Shown: positions 16,609 through 25,922, numbered from the stretch's first letter. The stretch is DNA of 64,000 bases from an uncultured Eubacteriales bacterium (GCA_934561055.1 CAKTFN010000002.1:1-64000); one strand, 5' to 3'. The notes: a model not told the origin generated them from the letters alone. Numbers and translations: made by a program.

Positions 16609-17592
16609 TTATCTTTCCTCTCGGAAATAGGTAAGTCCGAGACTTGCCGGGGGCTGATGTTCCTTTTTCTTTCTTGCGCTGACCGTGACGAGAACGATTA
16701 TCGTAATGAGATACGGGAGCATTTTGATAAGCTCTTTTGCGCTTGAAGAAAGGCCGGGAATATAAACGCAAATGATGTAAAGTCCGCCGAAGAGGAAGGA
16801 GCTGAGGATCGCCGACTTCGGTTTCCAAAGTGCAAAGATAACGATTGCGATTGCAAGCCATCCTCTGTCACCGAAACCGTCGTTCGTCCATGCGCCGGCA
16901 GTGTAATCCATTACGAAGTAAAGTCCGCCGAATCCGGCAATTGCGCCGCCGATAATCGTTGAAAGGTACTTATAACGGTTAACGTTGATTCCGGCCGCAT
17001 CCGCTGTTGCCGGGTTTTCGCCGATTGCACGAAGGTTGAGTCCGACTCTCGTCTTGCTCAAAACATAAGAAGAAACGAATGCAATGATGATTGCAAGATA
17101 GGCAAGGAATCCGAAGGACAAAAACGTCTTTCCGAAAAGGCCGAGACTGTCTGCAAAGGGAAGCTTCGTTTTATAAGCAAGGCCGGTATTGATGAGCGAG
17201 ATTGAACCGCTTTCGCCGAAGAAGCTTAGGAGCGAACCGCCGAAAAAGTTTCCGACGCCGACGCCGAAAGTTGTCAGCGCAAGACCGGTAACGTTCTGAT
17301 TCGCCTTGAGCGTTACGGTGAGGAACGAGTAAATAAGAGCCATCAAAGACGAACCGAGGATTGACGAAAGGAACGGAATGAGAATGCAAAGAAAAGCGTT
17401 CGGTGCGGCAGTGTTGTGTTCATAAAGATAACCGCCGATAATTCCGGAAATTCCGCCGATATACATGATTCCGGGAATTCCGAGGTTGAGGTTTCCGCTT
17501 TTTTCGGTAATGATTTCACCCGTTGCGCCGAAAAGGAGAGGGATTCCCTGAATAATCGCCGCATTGATAAAAGAAGCAATTGTGCCAAGCAT
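16609..17592 (-). CDS. BmpA-type nucleoside ABC transporter permease 2
   Basis: A 327-residue integral membrane permease of the branched-chain/ribose-like fold (NupQ/YufQ type) with about nine hydrophobic segments. GKSGNLNLGIPGIM near residue 30 and SKTRVGLNLRAIGENPATADAAGI, the cytoplasmic EAA-like loop, are diagnostic. It is the last gene of an operon of binding lipoprotein, double ATPase and two permeases. Together they should import nucleosides. It starts directly after the stop of the other permease. Confidence 0.88.
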   Translation of the reverse strand: MLGTIASFINAAIIQGIPLLFGATGEIITEKSGNLNLGIPGIMYIGGISGIIGGYLYEHNTAAPNAFLCILIPFLSSILGSSLMALIYSFLTVTLKANQNVTGLALTTFGVGVGNFFGGSLLSFFGESGSISLINTGLAYKTKLPFADSLGLFGKTFLSFGFLAYLAIIIAFVSSYVLSKTRVGLNLRAIGENPATADAAGINVNRYKYLSTIIGGAIAGFGGLYFVMDYTAGAWTNDGFGDRGWLAIAIVIFALWKPKSAILSSFLFGGLYIICVYIPGLSSSAKELIKMLPYLITIIVLVTVSARKKKEHQPPASLGLTYFREER

Positions 17593-18705
17593 TTATTTTA
17601 CCTCCTTATTCTTCGAGCGGGTGCTCTTGATTTCATAATTGATGAAGAACTCACAGCCGATTATGAAGAAAATGATTACGCCGGTGAGAATATCCGCAAC
17701 GCTTTCGTTAAGACGGAAGTTTGTTGCAATTTCTCCTGCGCCTCTCTGAAGAAAAACAATGAGGAATGAGGTGACAATCATGAGAATCGGGTTGAACTTT
17801 GCGAGCCATGAAACCATGATTGCGGTGAATCCGTTTCCGCCGGCGAGCGATTTTGAAATCGTGTGGTTCGTTCCGGAAACAAGGAGAAAACCTGCAAGGC
17901 CGCAAACTGCGCCGGAAAGAACCATTGTTCTGATGATAACCTTTTTAACGTCAATTCCAATGTATCTTGCAGTGTTCTCGCTTTCTCCGACAACGGAGAG
18001 CTCATAGCCGTGCTTGCTGTATTTAAGATAAACAAACATGAGAACGGTAACGGCAACAACAACAAGAATATTGAAAAGATATTTTTGGCCGAAAAGGTCG
18101 GGAATCCAACCTGCCTTTGAGTTTGCGTTGACGATACCCATTACGCTCGATCCGCTCGGAACCCAAACCATAATTGAAAAGGAAACGAGCTGAATTGCAA
18201 TATAGTTCATCATAAGGGTGAAAAGGCTTTCGTTTGTGTTCCACTTCGCTTTGAAGTAAGCCGGGATAATGCCCCAAATAATTCCGCCCAAAAGCGAAGC
18301 AAAGAACATGATGAGAATAAGCACTGCGTTCGGAAGTCTGTCGCCGATATAGAACATACAGGCAACGCTCGCAAGAGCACCGATGAGAACCTGACCTTCG
18401 GCGCCGAGGTTCCAGAAATGCATTTTGAATGCCGGGGTAACCGCAAGCGAGATGCAAAGCAAAATTGCCATATTCTGAAGAAGGATCCAAACCTTTCTTT
18501 TTGAACCGAAGCTTCCGTTGAACATTGAAGCATAAACTTCAAACGGATTCTGCTTCGTCAGAAGGACGATAATGAGCGCGCAGACGATGAGCGACGCAAT
18601 GATTGCAACTCCTCTGATGAGCCAGGCTTTCCACCAAACCATCGAATTGCGTTTTGCAACGTGGAAAAGCGGCTCCCGGACTTTCGCTTCGTTTTTCTTA
18701 CTCAT
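17593..18705 (-). CDS. BmpA-type nucleoside ABC transporter permease 1
   Basis: A 370-residue permease of the NupP/YufP type, with about ten hydrophobic segments after a charged N-terminus. HFWNLGAEGQVLIGALAS and SKHGYELSVVGESENTARYIGI are the expected motifs. ATG 18705 is chosen because GGAGGTG lies 6 nt upstream; the frame start at 18714 is a GTG inside that ribosome site. It overlaps the ATPase stop by 8 bp, so both are translated together. Confidence 0.88.
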   Translation of the reverse strand: MSKKNEAKVREPLFHVAKRNSMVWWKAWLIRGVAIIASLIVCALIIVLLTKQNPFEVYASMFNGSFGSKRKVWILLQNMAILLCISLAVTPAFKMHFWNLGAEGQVLIGALASVACMFYIGDRLPNAVLILIMFFASLLGGIIWGIIPAYFKAKWNTNESLFTLMMNYIAIQLVSFSIMVWVPSGSSVMGIVNANSKAGWIPDLFGQKYLFNILVVVAVTVLMFVYLKYSKHGYELSVVGESENTARYIGIDVKKVIIRTMVLSGAVCGLAGFLLVSGTNHTISKSLAGGNGFTAIMVSWLAKFNPILMIVTSFLIVFLQRGAGEIATNFRLNESVADILTGVIIFFIIGCEFFINYEIKSTRSKNKEVK

Positions 18706-20239
18706 TTTCTTCACCTCCCTGAGCTTTTGTCATGAGAAGACCGATTTCGTTTTTGTTTGCGGTTCTTCCGTCAACGATTCCGGTGACTTTTCCCGAACCG
18801 ATGACCATAATGCGATCGCAAAGTTCAACGAGAACGTCAAGGTCTTCACCGACAAAAATTACGGCAACGCCGCGTTTTTTCTGCTCGTTGAGCAAATTAT
18901 ATATAAGATAGGAAGAGTTAATGTCAAGACCGCGAACGGGATAAGCCGCCATGAGAACCGTCGGAGCGGCGGCAATTTCACGTCCGACAAGAACCTTTTG
19001 AACGTTACCTCCGGAAAGTCTTCTTACGGGCGTTGTTGCGCCGGGGGTGACAACTTCGAGGTCATTTATGATTTTTTCTGCAAGTGACTTCGGCTTTTTA
19101 CGTTCAAGGAACATTGACTTTCCTTTTCTGTAAGAACGAAGCATCATGTTGTCGATAATATCCATGTTTCCGACGAGTCCCATTCCGAGTCTGTCTTCCG
19201 GAACGAAGGAAAGTCGAACGCCGAGCTCCCTGATTTGGAGAGGAGTCTTGTCCCGAAGATTTTCGGTTTTTCCCGTTTTCGGATTGTTATAGATAATTTC
19301 GCCCGAGTCAAGGTGCTGAAGTCCTGCGATTGATTCAAGAAGTTCACGCTGACCGCTTCCGGCGATACCTGCAATTCCGAGAATTTCGCCGCCCTTTGCG
19401 GTGAAAGAGATATTGTCAAGAACCTTAACACCCTCGCGGTTTTGGCAGTTGATGTTTTTAACAATAAGCCTGTCCTGCGGATTTTCCGGTTCGCTTCTTT
19501 CAATGTTGAGGCTGATCTTTTTTCCGACCATCATTTCGGTAAGCTCGTCTTCATTCGTTTCGCTCGTCTTAACCGTTCCGATGAATTCACCCTTGCGAAG
19601 AACCGAAACTCTGTCCGAAAGCGAAAGAACTTCATGAAGCTTGTGAGTGATGATTACGATTGCCTTTCCGTCGTCACGCATACGGCGAAGAACGGCAAAA
19701 AGTTTTTGCGTTTCCTGCGGAGTGAGAACGGCCGTCGGTTCATCGAGAATGAGAATATTTGCGCCGCGATAAAGAACCTTAATAATTTCAACCGTCTGCT
19801 TTTCGGAAACGGACATTTCATAAATTTTCTTCATCGGGTCAATGTCAAAGCCGTATTTTGCGCTGATTTCGGCAACTCTTGCCGCAACCTGCTTAATGTT
19901 GTATTTTCCCTCTTCTTTAAGACCGAGAACAATGTTTTCGGCCGCGGTGAAAAGGTCAACGAGCTTGAAATGCTGGTGAATCATTCCGATCTTATGATCG
20001 AAAGCGTCCTTCGGCGAACGAATAACAACTTCCTTTCCGTCGATGAAAATCTGGCCTTCATCGGGAAAATAGATTCCCGAGATCATATTCATCAGCGTTG
20101 TTTTTCCGCTTCCGTTTTCGCCGAGGAGCGAAAGAATTTCGCCGTTGTTGACGGTCAGATTGACGTTTTGGTTCGCTTTGATCGAACCGAAAGTCTTGCT
20201 GATATTTTTCAATTCAATTGCCGGTGTTCCCAACTTCAT
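18698..20239 (-). CDS. Nucleoside ABC transporter, double ATP-binding subunit
   Basis: A 513-residue protein with two fused ABC domains. The first has GENGSGKTT (Walker A), SVSEKQTVEIIKVL (signature region) and LILDEPTAVL (Walker B). The second has IAGSGQRELLE and the signature LSGGNVQK, but its Walker B reads VLMAAYPVRGLD, lacking the usual Asp-Glu, as in other members of this simple-sugar/nucleoside group. ATG 20239 follows GGAGG closely. It drives the two permeases encoded downstream. Confidence 0.92.
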   Translation of the reverse strand: MKLGTPAIELKNISKTFGSIKANQNVNLTVNNGEILSLLGENGSGKTTLMNMISGIYFPDEGQIFIDGKEVVIRSPKDAFDHKIGMIHQHFKLVDLFTAAENIVLGLKEEGKYNIKQVAARVAEISAKYGFDIDPMKKIYEMSVSEKQTVEIIKVLYRGANILILDEPTAVLTPQETQKLFAVLRRMRDDGKAIVIITHKLHEVLSLSDRVSVLRKGEFIGTVKTSETNEDELTEMMVGKKISLNIERSEPENPQDRLIVKNINCQNREGVKVLDNISFTAKGGEILGIAGIAGSGQRELLESIAGLQHLDSGEIIYNNPKTGKTENLRDKTPLQIRELGVRLSFVPEDRLGMGLVGNMDIIDNMMLRSYRKGKSMFLERKKPKSLAEKIINDLEVVTPGATTPVRRLSGGNVQKVLVGREIAAAPTVLMAAYPVRGLDINSSYLIYNLLNEQKKRGVAVIFVGEDLDVLVELCDRIMVIGSGKVTGIVDGRTANKNEIGLLMTKAQGGEENE

Positions 20240-20317
20240 CTACCTCCGTTTGTCTTTCATTTTTCTCAAAACAGAACGACAAATCAAAAATCACTCTCTT
20301 TTCAAAAAAATGAAAAT

Positions 20318-20341
20318 CGGGCGAAGCGACAGCCTCGCCCG
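20318..20341 (-). terminator. Intercistronic hairpin between binding protein and ATPase
   Basis: CGGGCGA (20318-20324) pairs with TCGCCCG (20335-20341), with a broken T-rich stretch on the minus strand. Likely partial terminator or 3' stabiliser that keeps the binding protein in excess. Confidence 0.55.
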
Positions 20342-20365
20342 GTATATTCTTTTTTGAGTGAGAAA

Positions 20366-21616
20366 TTATTTCTCGCTGATTCCGTCAATGTACATGATGT
20401 CAAAGTACGGAGCACTTCTCATTCCTTCAACGTCTGATTCGTGGAATGAGCCGTCCTTAACAACTTCGGTATCCTTTTCAAACTTCTCGTCGGGGATAAC
20501 GTCAGCCTTGTAAGAATCAAGCTTCTTACCCTTAACGGTGAATGTTGAAGTATCGAATACTTTGATTTCGCCCTTTTCGAGCTTAGCCATTGCTTCGTCG
20601 ATAGCCTTCTGAGTACCGTCTGCGGCAACCTTTTCGTTGAGCTTTGTGAGCTGAACTGAACCGGTTTCAAGAGTTCCGCACCAATCGGTCGGGATCTCTT
20701 CGCCCTTAGCAACGGCATTGATCATAATCTCGTAGTACGGAGACCAGTTGATCTTTGAGGAGATGAGAGCGGTGTTCGGACCCATCGAAGATGTGTCGAT
20801 GTTGTATGCAACGTTGGGAACGCCCTTTTCTTCGCAAGCCTTCGGAGCACCTTCCGAGTCGGCGTGCTGGCTGATAAGAACGCAACCGTCCTTGATGAGG
20901 CTGAGAGCAGCTTCACGCTCAAGAGCGATGTCAAACCATGAGTTTGTGTAGGTAACCTTCATTGTTGCGCTTTCGCAAACCGAACGTGCGCCAAGGAAGA
21001 ATGATGTGAAGCCGGAAACAACTTCTGCATAGTTGAATGCTCCGACATAACCGATTACGGCTTCTTCAGCCTTAATCTTTCCGTCCTTGATCATTTCGTT
21101 GAGCTTCATACCTGCGGCAATACCTGCAAGATAACGGCCTTCGTAGATTGCTGCGAAAGCGTTGTGGAAGTTCTTGAGTTCAGCGGTCTTTGCGTGAGTA
21201 CCGGTTGCGTGGCAGAACTGAACGTTGGGGAATTCCTTTGCGGCTTCCATGATGTAGGTCTCATGACCGAATGAGTCGGCGAAGATTACGTTGCAGCCTG
21301 CGTCTGCAAGTTCCTGAGCGGCATTGAGGCAGCTGTCGTCTTCGGGGATGTTGGTCTTAATGAGAACCTGTTCATCCTTAAGGCCGAGCTTTGCCTGAGT
21401 GTCCTTAAGAGCCTGGATGAAGTTGTTGTCGTATGTTGAGTTTTCGTCGTGAAGGCAGATAAGACCGACCTTTACTTTTGAATAGTCAACATCGGTGTTG
21501 GAAGAGCCGGTGCTGTCAGCCGGGGCTGAAGTTGTGGTGTCGTCCTTTGAACCAGAGCAAGCAGCAAATGAGAAAACGAGAACTGCTGCGAGCAAGAGTG
21601 CAAGAAACTTTTTCAT
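20366..21616 (-). CDS. BMP-family nucleoside-binding lipoprotein
   Basis: A 416-residue substrate-binding lipoprotein. The signal peptide MKKFLALLLAAVLVFSFAAC ends in a lipobox with the lipidated Cys20, followed by a Ser/Thr-rich linker. The body carries BMP/PnrA features: VGLICLHDENSTYDNNFIQAL, IFADSFGHETYIMEAAKEFP and VPNVAYNIDTS. ATG 21616 follows GGAGG; the longer frame has none. It feeds the double ATPase and two permeases downstream. xpt, 67 bp upstream on the same strand, suggests purine nucleosides or bases as the cargo. Confidence 0.92.
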   Translation of the reverse strand: MKKFLALLLAAVLVFSFAACSGSKDDTTTSAPADSTGSSNTDVDYSKVKVGLICLHDENSTYDNNFIQALKDTQAKLGLKDEQVLIKTNIPEDDSCLNAAQELADAGCNVIFADSFGHETYIMEAAKEFPNVQFCHATGTHAKTAELKNFHNAFAAIYEGRYLAGIAAGMKLNEMIKDGKIKAEEAVIGYVGAFNYAEVVSGFTSFFLGARSVCESATMKVTYTNSWFDIALEREAALSLIKDGCVLISQHADSEGAPKACEEKGVPNVAYNIDTSSMGPNTALISSKINWSPYYEIMINAVAKGEEIPTDWCGTLETGSVQLTKLNEKVAADGTQKAIDEAMAKLEKGEIKVFDTSTFTVKGKKLDSYKADVIPDEKFEKDTEVVKDGSFHESDVEGMRSAPYFDIMYIDGISEK

Positions 21617-21683
21617 GCTTTTTTCCTCCGTAAATTTGTTGCCTTTCGGCATAATTAATATTTATAAACCGCCCTCGGGCAAT

Positions 21684-22253
21684 TTATTTGAATTTAATTT
21701 CGCCGTCGTCCATGCTGTCGATAACGGCAAGGGATTCAACGCGAACGCCCTTTTCTCTGATTCTTTTTGAGCCGGGCTGAAAACCTTTTTCAACGGCGAT
21801 TCCGCAGCCGACAACCTCGGCGCCGGCCTGGTTGCAAAGGTCGATAAGACCGAGAAGAGCATTGCCTTCGGCAAGAAAATCGTCAATGATAAGAACTTTA
21901 TCGTTCTTTCCGAGGAACTCTTTTGAAACGATTACGTCATATGTCGTTCCGTGAGTATAAGACTTAACCTGAGTCTTATAAACCGTTCCGGCGATGTTCT
22001 TCGTCTTCGTTTTCTTTGCAAAAAGAACGGGACAATTAAAAAACTGCGCTGTTATACACGCTATTCCTATACCGGATGCTTCAATGGTAAGGATTTTGTT
22101 AACTTCGCAGTCAGAGTATATTCTTTTAAATTCTTTTCCGATCTCGTTGAGGAGTTCAACGTCCATCTGATGGTTAAGGAAAGAGTCAACTTTCAGAATG
22201 CTTCCGGGATACACCTTTCCGTCTTTGAGAATTCTGTTCTCAAGAAGAACCAT
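21684..22253 (-). CDS. xpt: Xanthine phosphoribosyltransferase
   Basis: A 189-residue enzyme that makes XMP from xanthine and PRPP. The PRPP motif is VLIIDDFLAEGNAL, preceded by TKNIAGTVYKTQVKSYTHG; ILTIEASGIGIA and FKRIYSDCEVNKI are also typical. Length equals the family norm. It is the promoter-proximal gene of a run with the nucleoside importer, which makes a purine uptake and salvage unit. Its leader has a hairpin but no recognisable guanine aptamer. Confidence 0.92.
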   Translation of the reverse strand: MVLLENRILKDGKVYPGSILKVDSFLNHQMDVELLNEIGKEFKRIYSDCEVNKILTIEASGIGIACITAQFFNCPVLFAKKTKTKNIAGTVYKTQVKSYTHGTTYDVIVSKEFLGKNDKVLIIDDFLAEGNALLGLIDLCNQAGAEVVGCGIAVEKGFQPGSKRIREKGVRVESLAVIDSMDDGEIKFK

Positions 22254-22284
22254 CGTAACTCACCGCCTTCTAAAAATTGAAAAG

Positions 22285-22314
22285 GACATTTCAAACATAC
22301 CGGTTCAAAATGTC
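22285..22314 (-). promoter_or_regulatory. Hairpin in the xpt leader
   Basis: Arms 22285-22296 and 22303-22314, 12 bp in minus-strand RNA including two G-U pairs, loop of 6, followed by a U-rich run. A separate minus-strand segment (about 22330-22337) carries TCGTAAC, complementary to GTTACGA right at the start codon. Possible attenuator or start-codon mask. Confidence 0.5.
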
Positions 22315-22341
22315 GCTGATGTGTCTTAACGTTACGAGTTA

Positions 22342-22370
22342 ATTTTATCAAAAGCTGTCGAATTTTACAA
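22342..22370 (-). promoter_or_regulatory. Promoter of xpt and the nucleoside importer
   Basis: Minus strand: TTGTAA, 17 bp, TAAAAT; about 80 nt leader. Confidence 0.6.
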
Positions 22371-22570
22371 TACTCCATTCTGTTAAACTTATTTTAAATT
22401 AAGAGCAGGCAATTGTGCATTATGCACAAAGTCATTTTTAAAGCATTTAAAAATATTCATCGCAGAAATATACACCGTTTTTTGTCGCAAAGCAACATAC
22501 GGATTTTTCGTGTTTCAAAAAAGTTTCGTCCGCCCCCGGAACTTTCTTTTTCATCGAAGACGGACATTTT

Positions 22571-23671
22571 TTATTCAAGAACATAGATTTCAACGTTTCG
22601 CCTTCCGAAGTTTGAACATTCGGCAAAAGTGTTGAAATAAAGGTCAATAACGGTCTCGCTGTTATAAATGAAGCCTCCGGTGTCGCTCGCTTCGCAGTAA
22701 CCGTAGACGCACGTTCCGTCGCACGAAACAACATAAAGTTTTGAGCCGTACGGAATTTCACGCGGATCAACGGCAACCCTTCCGGGCATTGCCTTTTGAC
22801 CCGTTGCGGTGATTCCTCCGCCGTAATATGCCGTTGCGGAACCGACGATTTTTCTTTTATACTTCACGGGTTTTCCGTATTCGTCAAGCTCGATTTTAAC
22901 CGTTGAAGGCAGTTCGGAAACCGCACGAAGACCCGAATAGCCGACCGTTCCGACATCGTCGATTTTCACAAGCCGCTTTTTTGTTCCGACAAAAATCACC
23001 TCGTCAACGGCTCTTTTTGTCACTTCGGACGAAGCAAGAAAGTCTTTTTTGAATTCTCCGTCAATGTAGGTCTTTATATAGATATCCTTTCGTTCGCCGT
23101 TTTCGCCCTCTCGTTCGAGATACATTTCACCGAGATAAAGATCCTTAGTTTTTTTCTTCTTCGTTTTATATTCAACCGAAACCGTTCTCGTCTCAAGTTT
23201 GAAGGTTACCCGTCTGAGCCGAACGGTCATTCCCGGCTTCAATGCATCATCCGTTTTGAAGTTGAGAAGATCATACTCGTTGACCTTCACTCCCGCTTCG
23301 GTGAGAAGATCCGAAACAGTTCCGGAATTAACGGAAAAGCTTCGTTTTTTTCCGTCTGCAACAACGTTCACTTTGAAGTTTTTTCCGACTCCGATGTGAA
23401 GCGGAGAAGGCGCCGGATTTTTCTTTTTTGAGTTTTTCAAAGCTTCTTCCTTTTTATAAAGCTTTGAAAAACCGTCCGCAACGTTTTCAATGTTGTTTTC
23501 GAGAACGGCGGCAACTTCTTTTTCATACTTCGTTTGTGCGTCATATTCGGCAATTCTCTCGGCGGAAAAGGTGAGCGAAAGGCAAACGGCGAAAAACGAA
23601 AGCGAAAGCAAAATTCCGCAAAGTCTTGAAACGGCAAAGCCGCTTCCCTGTTCTTTCATTTTGAAATTCAT
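22571..23671 (-). CDS. G5 and 3D domain cell-wall protein (YabE/Rpf2-like)
   Basis: A 366-residue exported protein. An N-terminal membrane helix (about residues 12-30) is followed by a coil, a DUF348-type repeat (KVNVVADGKKRSFSVNSGTV), a G5-like region and a C-terminal 3D domain. The three Asp of the 3D domain are visible in VAVDPREIPYG, EASDTGG and VIDLYF, the fold of MltA-like lytic transglycosylases. It should cleave or bind peptidoglycan. ATG 23671 is chosen over 23776 because of the AAGGGAG ribosome site and the position of the membrane helix. Confidence 0.88.
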   Translation of the reverse strand: MNFKMKEQGSGFAVSRLCGILLSLSFFAVCLSLTFSAERIAEYDAQTKYEKEVAAVLENNIENVADGFSKLYKKEEALKNSKKKNPAPSPLHIGVGKNFKVNVVADGKKRSFSVNSGTVSDLLTEAGVKVNEYDLLNFKTDDALKPGMTVRLRRVTFKLETRTVSVEYKTKKKKTKDLYLGEMYLEREGENGERKDIYIKTYIDGEFKKDFLASSEVTKRAVDEVIFVGTKKRLVKIDDVGTVGYSGLRAVSELPSTVKIELDEYGKPVKYKRKIVGSATAYYGGGITATGQKAMPGRVAVDPREIPYGSKLYVVSCDGTCVYGYCEASDTGGFIYNSETVIDLYFNTFAECSNFGRRNVEIYVLE

Positions 23672-23720
23672 TTCCGTTCGCTCCCTTCCGGCTTTCCCAA
23701 TCATCTTCAACAACCAGAAA

Positions 23721-23749
23721 ATTATATACTTATCGGCCGATTTTGTCAA
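23721..23749 (-). promoter_or_regulatory. Promoter of the G5/3D gene
   Basis: Minus strand: TTGACA, 17 bp, TATAAT, a full consensus; leader about 40 nt. Confidence 0.8.
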
Positions 23750-23809
23750 ACAATGCGACTTTTTTCGGTTTTTCAAAAAGTTTTCTCGAACAAATGTTCT
23801 GAAAAATTA

Positions 23810-23838
23810 TTGACACCTTCCTTTTCGGGCTGTAAAAT
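23810..23838 (+). promoter_or_regulatory. Promoter of the phage-derived lysis module
   Basis: TTGACA, 17 bp, TAAAAT; the leader holds a hairpin with arms AACACC and GGTGTT before the AGGAGG ribosome site. Confidence 0.75.
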
Positions 23839-23914
23839 ATTAAGTGAAACACCTTTGAAAAACGGTGTTCGCAAAGTGAAGCCGCAAATTCACAAATTTT
23901 TTCAGGAGGTATAG

Positions 23915-25075
23915 ATGCCCGAAATCAAAATCAAAATTTCAGAAAAAATTGCCCTTTGCAGAAAGAGATATCTCATCTCTTCAAACGAAAATTACACAGT
24001 AACCTTTGAGTTCGACAACGAATGGAAGGAACACGAAGCAAAAACCGCACGTTTCTTTTTTGACTCATCATACGTTGACGTTGCCTTTTTGGGAAACACG
24101 GTTTCCGTTCCGAAAGTTATTCCGTGCGAGACGCTCGGAATCGGCGTTTTCACCGACGGACTTTCCTCAACGGCGGCCGACATCGGCTGCGTTCTTTCGG
24201 CAAAAGACCTTCCGACAGAAAAAGTCGGAGAGCTGACGAACGATCAGTACGAAACTCTCCTTTCCCTCCTCAATGCTCTTGACCTTCGTCAAATCAAGTC
24301 CGTTGAGCGAATCGGCGGAAACGTAAAAATTATTTATACCGACGAAACAACGTCCGTTTTTCCGATTTATGACGGCGTTTCCGTTTCCGGTGCAACGGTA
24401 AACGAAGAAGGAGTTCTCACCCTCACCCTTTCCGACGGAAAAACGCTCACCGCCGGAAACGTCAAAGGAGAAAAAGGCGAAAAAGGAGAGCCGGGAAAAA
24501 CGCCCGTCTTTTCAGTCGGAACGGTTCAAACCCTTGAATCGAACGAAGACGCTTCCGCCTCAATCACCGGAAGCGCCGATGAGCCCGTTCTCAATCTTGC
24601 GGTTCCGAGGGGAAAAGGCGGCGACGGAACTTGGAAATGCCTTTATTCCGGAACGCTGACGCAAACGCAAAAAAGCTTTGAATTTCATACTTTCCCCGAC
24701 GGAACACCGCTCAAATTCACCGAACTTTTCATCAAAGGCGCGGCAACAACACAGCACGAAGCCGGAAACATTCAGGCTCTCAACGTCTATTACGGTTGGG
24801 AACGCGACGGCGTTTACAATGCATATAAGCTCATTTCAATGATTCCGAAGTTTTGTCAGCCGAACGGAACCGAAATTTCCGAAGCGGAGTTTTCGCTGAA
24901 ATCCGAGCTTCTCGGAAAAACGCTTTTCAATCAGTTCGGCTATTGCACCAAAGACGGCGTTTCAAAAACCGAGTTGCGAACAACAGAAACCGATTCTTTC
25001 ACTCAGCTTTCTTTTTGGAGCGGTGCTGCGGGAATTTTTCAGCCCGGTTCACGCTTTGAAGTCTATGCGAGATAA
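23915..25075 (+). CDS. Phage tail/receptor-binding-like protein
   Basis: A 386-residue protein. Residues 1-95 (YTVTFEFDNEW, KTARFFFDSSYVDVAFLG, VSVPKVIPCETLGIGVFTDG) resemble the N-terminal module of Firmicutes phage tail proteins encoded next to lysis genes. A short collagen-like GEKGEKGEPG (about residues 187-196) follows, then a beta-rich C-terminus with no catalytic motif. AGGAGG precedes ATG 23915. First gene of a five-gene run with an endolysin and two holin-like proteins. No capsid, portal or terminase genes are nearby. The tail assignment is by resemblance recalled, not by search. Confidence 0.65.
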   Translation: MPEIKIKISEKIALCRKRYLISSNENYTVTFEFDNEWKEHEAKTARFFFDSSYVDVAFLGNTVSVPKVIPCETLGIGVFTDGLSSTAADIGCVLSAKDLPTEKVGELTNDQYETLLSLLNALDLRQIKSVERIGGNVKIIYTDETTSVFPIYDGVSVSGATVNEEGVLTLTLSDGKTLTAGNVKGEKGEKGEPGKTPVFSVGTVQTLESNEDASASITGSADEPVLNLAVPRGKGGDGTWKCLYSGTLTQTQKSFEFHTFPDGTPLKFTELFIKGAATTQHEAGNIQALNVYYGWERDGVYNAYKLISMIPKFCQPNGTEISEAEFSLKSELLGKTLFNQFGYCTKDGVSKTELRTTETDSFTQLSFWSGAAGIFQPGSRFEVYAR

Positions 25076-25086
25076 CGGAGGAAAAA

Positions 25087-25218
25087 ATGAAAAACGAACT
25101 TTTGATTTATGCCCTGAACGGATTTCTGAGAGCCTTTTTTGAGGGTCTTTGCGCAAACGTTTTTCTTCCGCTCTTTTATCTTTTCGTTGTCCTTTTTCGG
25201 GAGGTGAAAAAATTTTGA
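25087..25218 (+). CDS. 43-residue membrane peptide in lysis module
   Basis: A short gene starting at ATG 25087 behind CGGAGGAAA, 12 bp after the tail gene. The peptide has a long hydrophobic stretch (about residues 20-37, NVFLPLFYLFVVLF) and ends FREVKKF. Its last codons contain the ribosome site of the endolysin gene, which overlaps it by 4 bp. Small size, one membrane helix and position suggest a holin-like or translation-coupling peptide. Not recognised as a named family. Confidence 0.55.
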   Translation: MKNELLIYALNGFLRAFFEGLCANVFLPLFYLFVVLFREVKKF

Positions 25219-25922
25219 GCAAAGTTACGGAAAAAATTTTCAGAAAAAAAGAACACTTTCTTTCCTCTCCGTTCGGAGAAAGAAGCGTTATTCAAACTTC
25301 AAAAGGGAACACATCTTCCTTTCACAGCGGAGCGGATTATTCAACATACGGGAAGAAGCTTCCTCAATATGCAATTGAAAACGGTTACGTTCTCTCCTGC
25401 GGAACGGACTACGCTTACGGCGGTGCAAAATATGTTTGGGTAGTCTACCCTTCTCTCGGCGTCAGAATGCTCCATTATCATCTTGACAGCATAAAAGTGA
25501 AAAAAGGTCAAGCCGTATCACCCGAAACCGTTTTGGGTTACACCGGAAAAACCGGTCGGGCAACAGGCATTCACCTTCACCTCGGAATCAAGCGCCTTTC
25601 CGGCGGAGATTATATCGACCCGGAAAAGTGGAGCCTTGAAGAGTATTTTCAAAAGAAAGAAAAAGCCACCTTTAGAGCCGGAAATTACAAAGTCACAAAA
25701 GCCATTCTTTTGAACGTCAGAAAAGGTCCGGGAACGGAATTTAAAAAGCTTTCATTCCAAGAACTTTCGGCAGACGCAAGAAAAAAAGTTCTCCGCCTTT
25801 CCGGATTTAAAGCCGACGGCTATGTGAACGGACTTTCGTTTTCGGTTTTTGAAGTGAAGGAAAACTGGGGAAGAACGCCGAGCGGCTGGGTCTGTCTTGA
25901 CTACTGCGAGGAAATCTCATGA
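25215..25922 (+). CDS. M23 metallopeptidase endolysin with C-terminal SH3-like part
   Basis: A 235-residue peptidoglycan hydrolase. The LytM/M23 domain shows HSGADY (zinc ligands His and Asp), MLHYHLD and the HxH motif in GIHLHLGI. The C-terminal part (about residues 150-235, LLNVRKGPGTEFKKL, WVCLDYC) is a bacterial SH3-type wall-binding domain. Translation starts at TTG 25215 behind GGGAGGTG (25199-25206); upstream codons of the frame have no ribosome site. No signal peptide, so release needs a holin, as for phage lysins. The next gene overlaps by 4 bp. Confidence 0.85.
   Translation: MSKVTEKIFRKKEHFLSSPFGERSVIQTSKGNTSSFHSGADYSTYGKKLPQYAIENGYVLSCGTDYAYGGAKYVWVVYPSLGVRMLHYHLDSIKVKKGQAVSPETVLGYTGKTGRATGIHLHLGIKRLSGGDYIDPEKWSLEEYFQKKEKATFRAGNYKVTKAILLNVRKGPGTEFKKLSFQELSADARKKVLRLSGFKADGYVNGLSFSVFEVKENWGRTPSGWVCLDYCEEIS

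Noticed and set aside
19442..20437. 331-codon plus-strand open frame opposite the double ATPase
   Set aside because: Shadow of a conserved ABC gene; no promoter or ribosome site.
24465..24500. Collagen-like GEKGEKGEPG stretch as a true collagen protein
   Set aside because: Only three triplets are present; such short runs are usual linkers in phage tail proteins.
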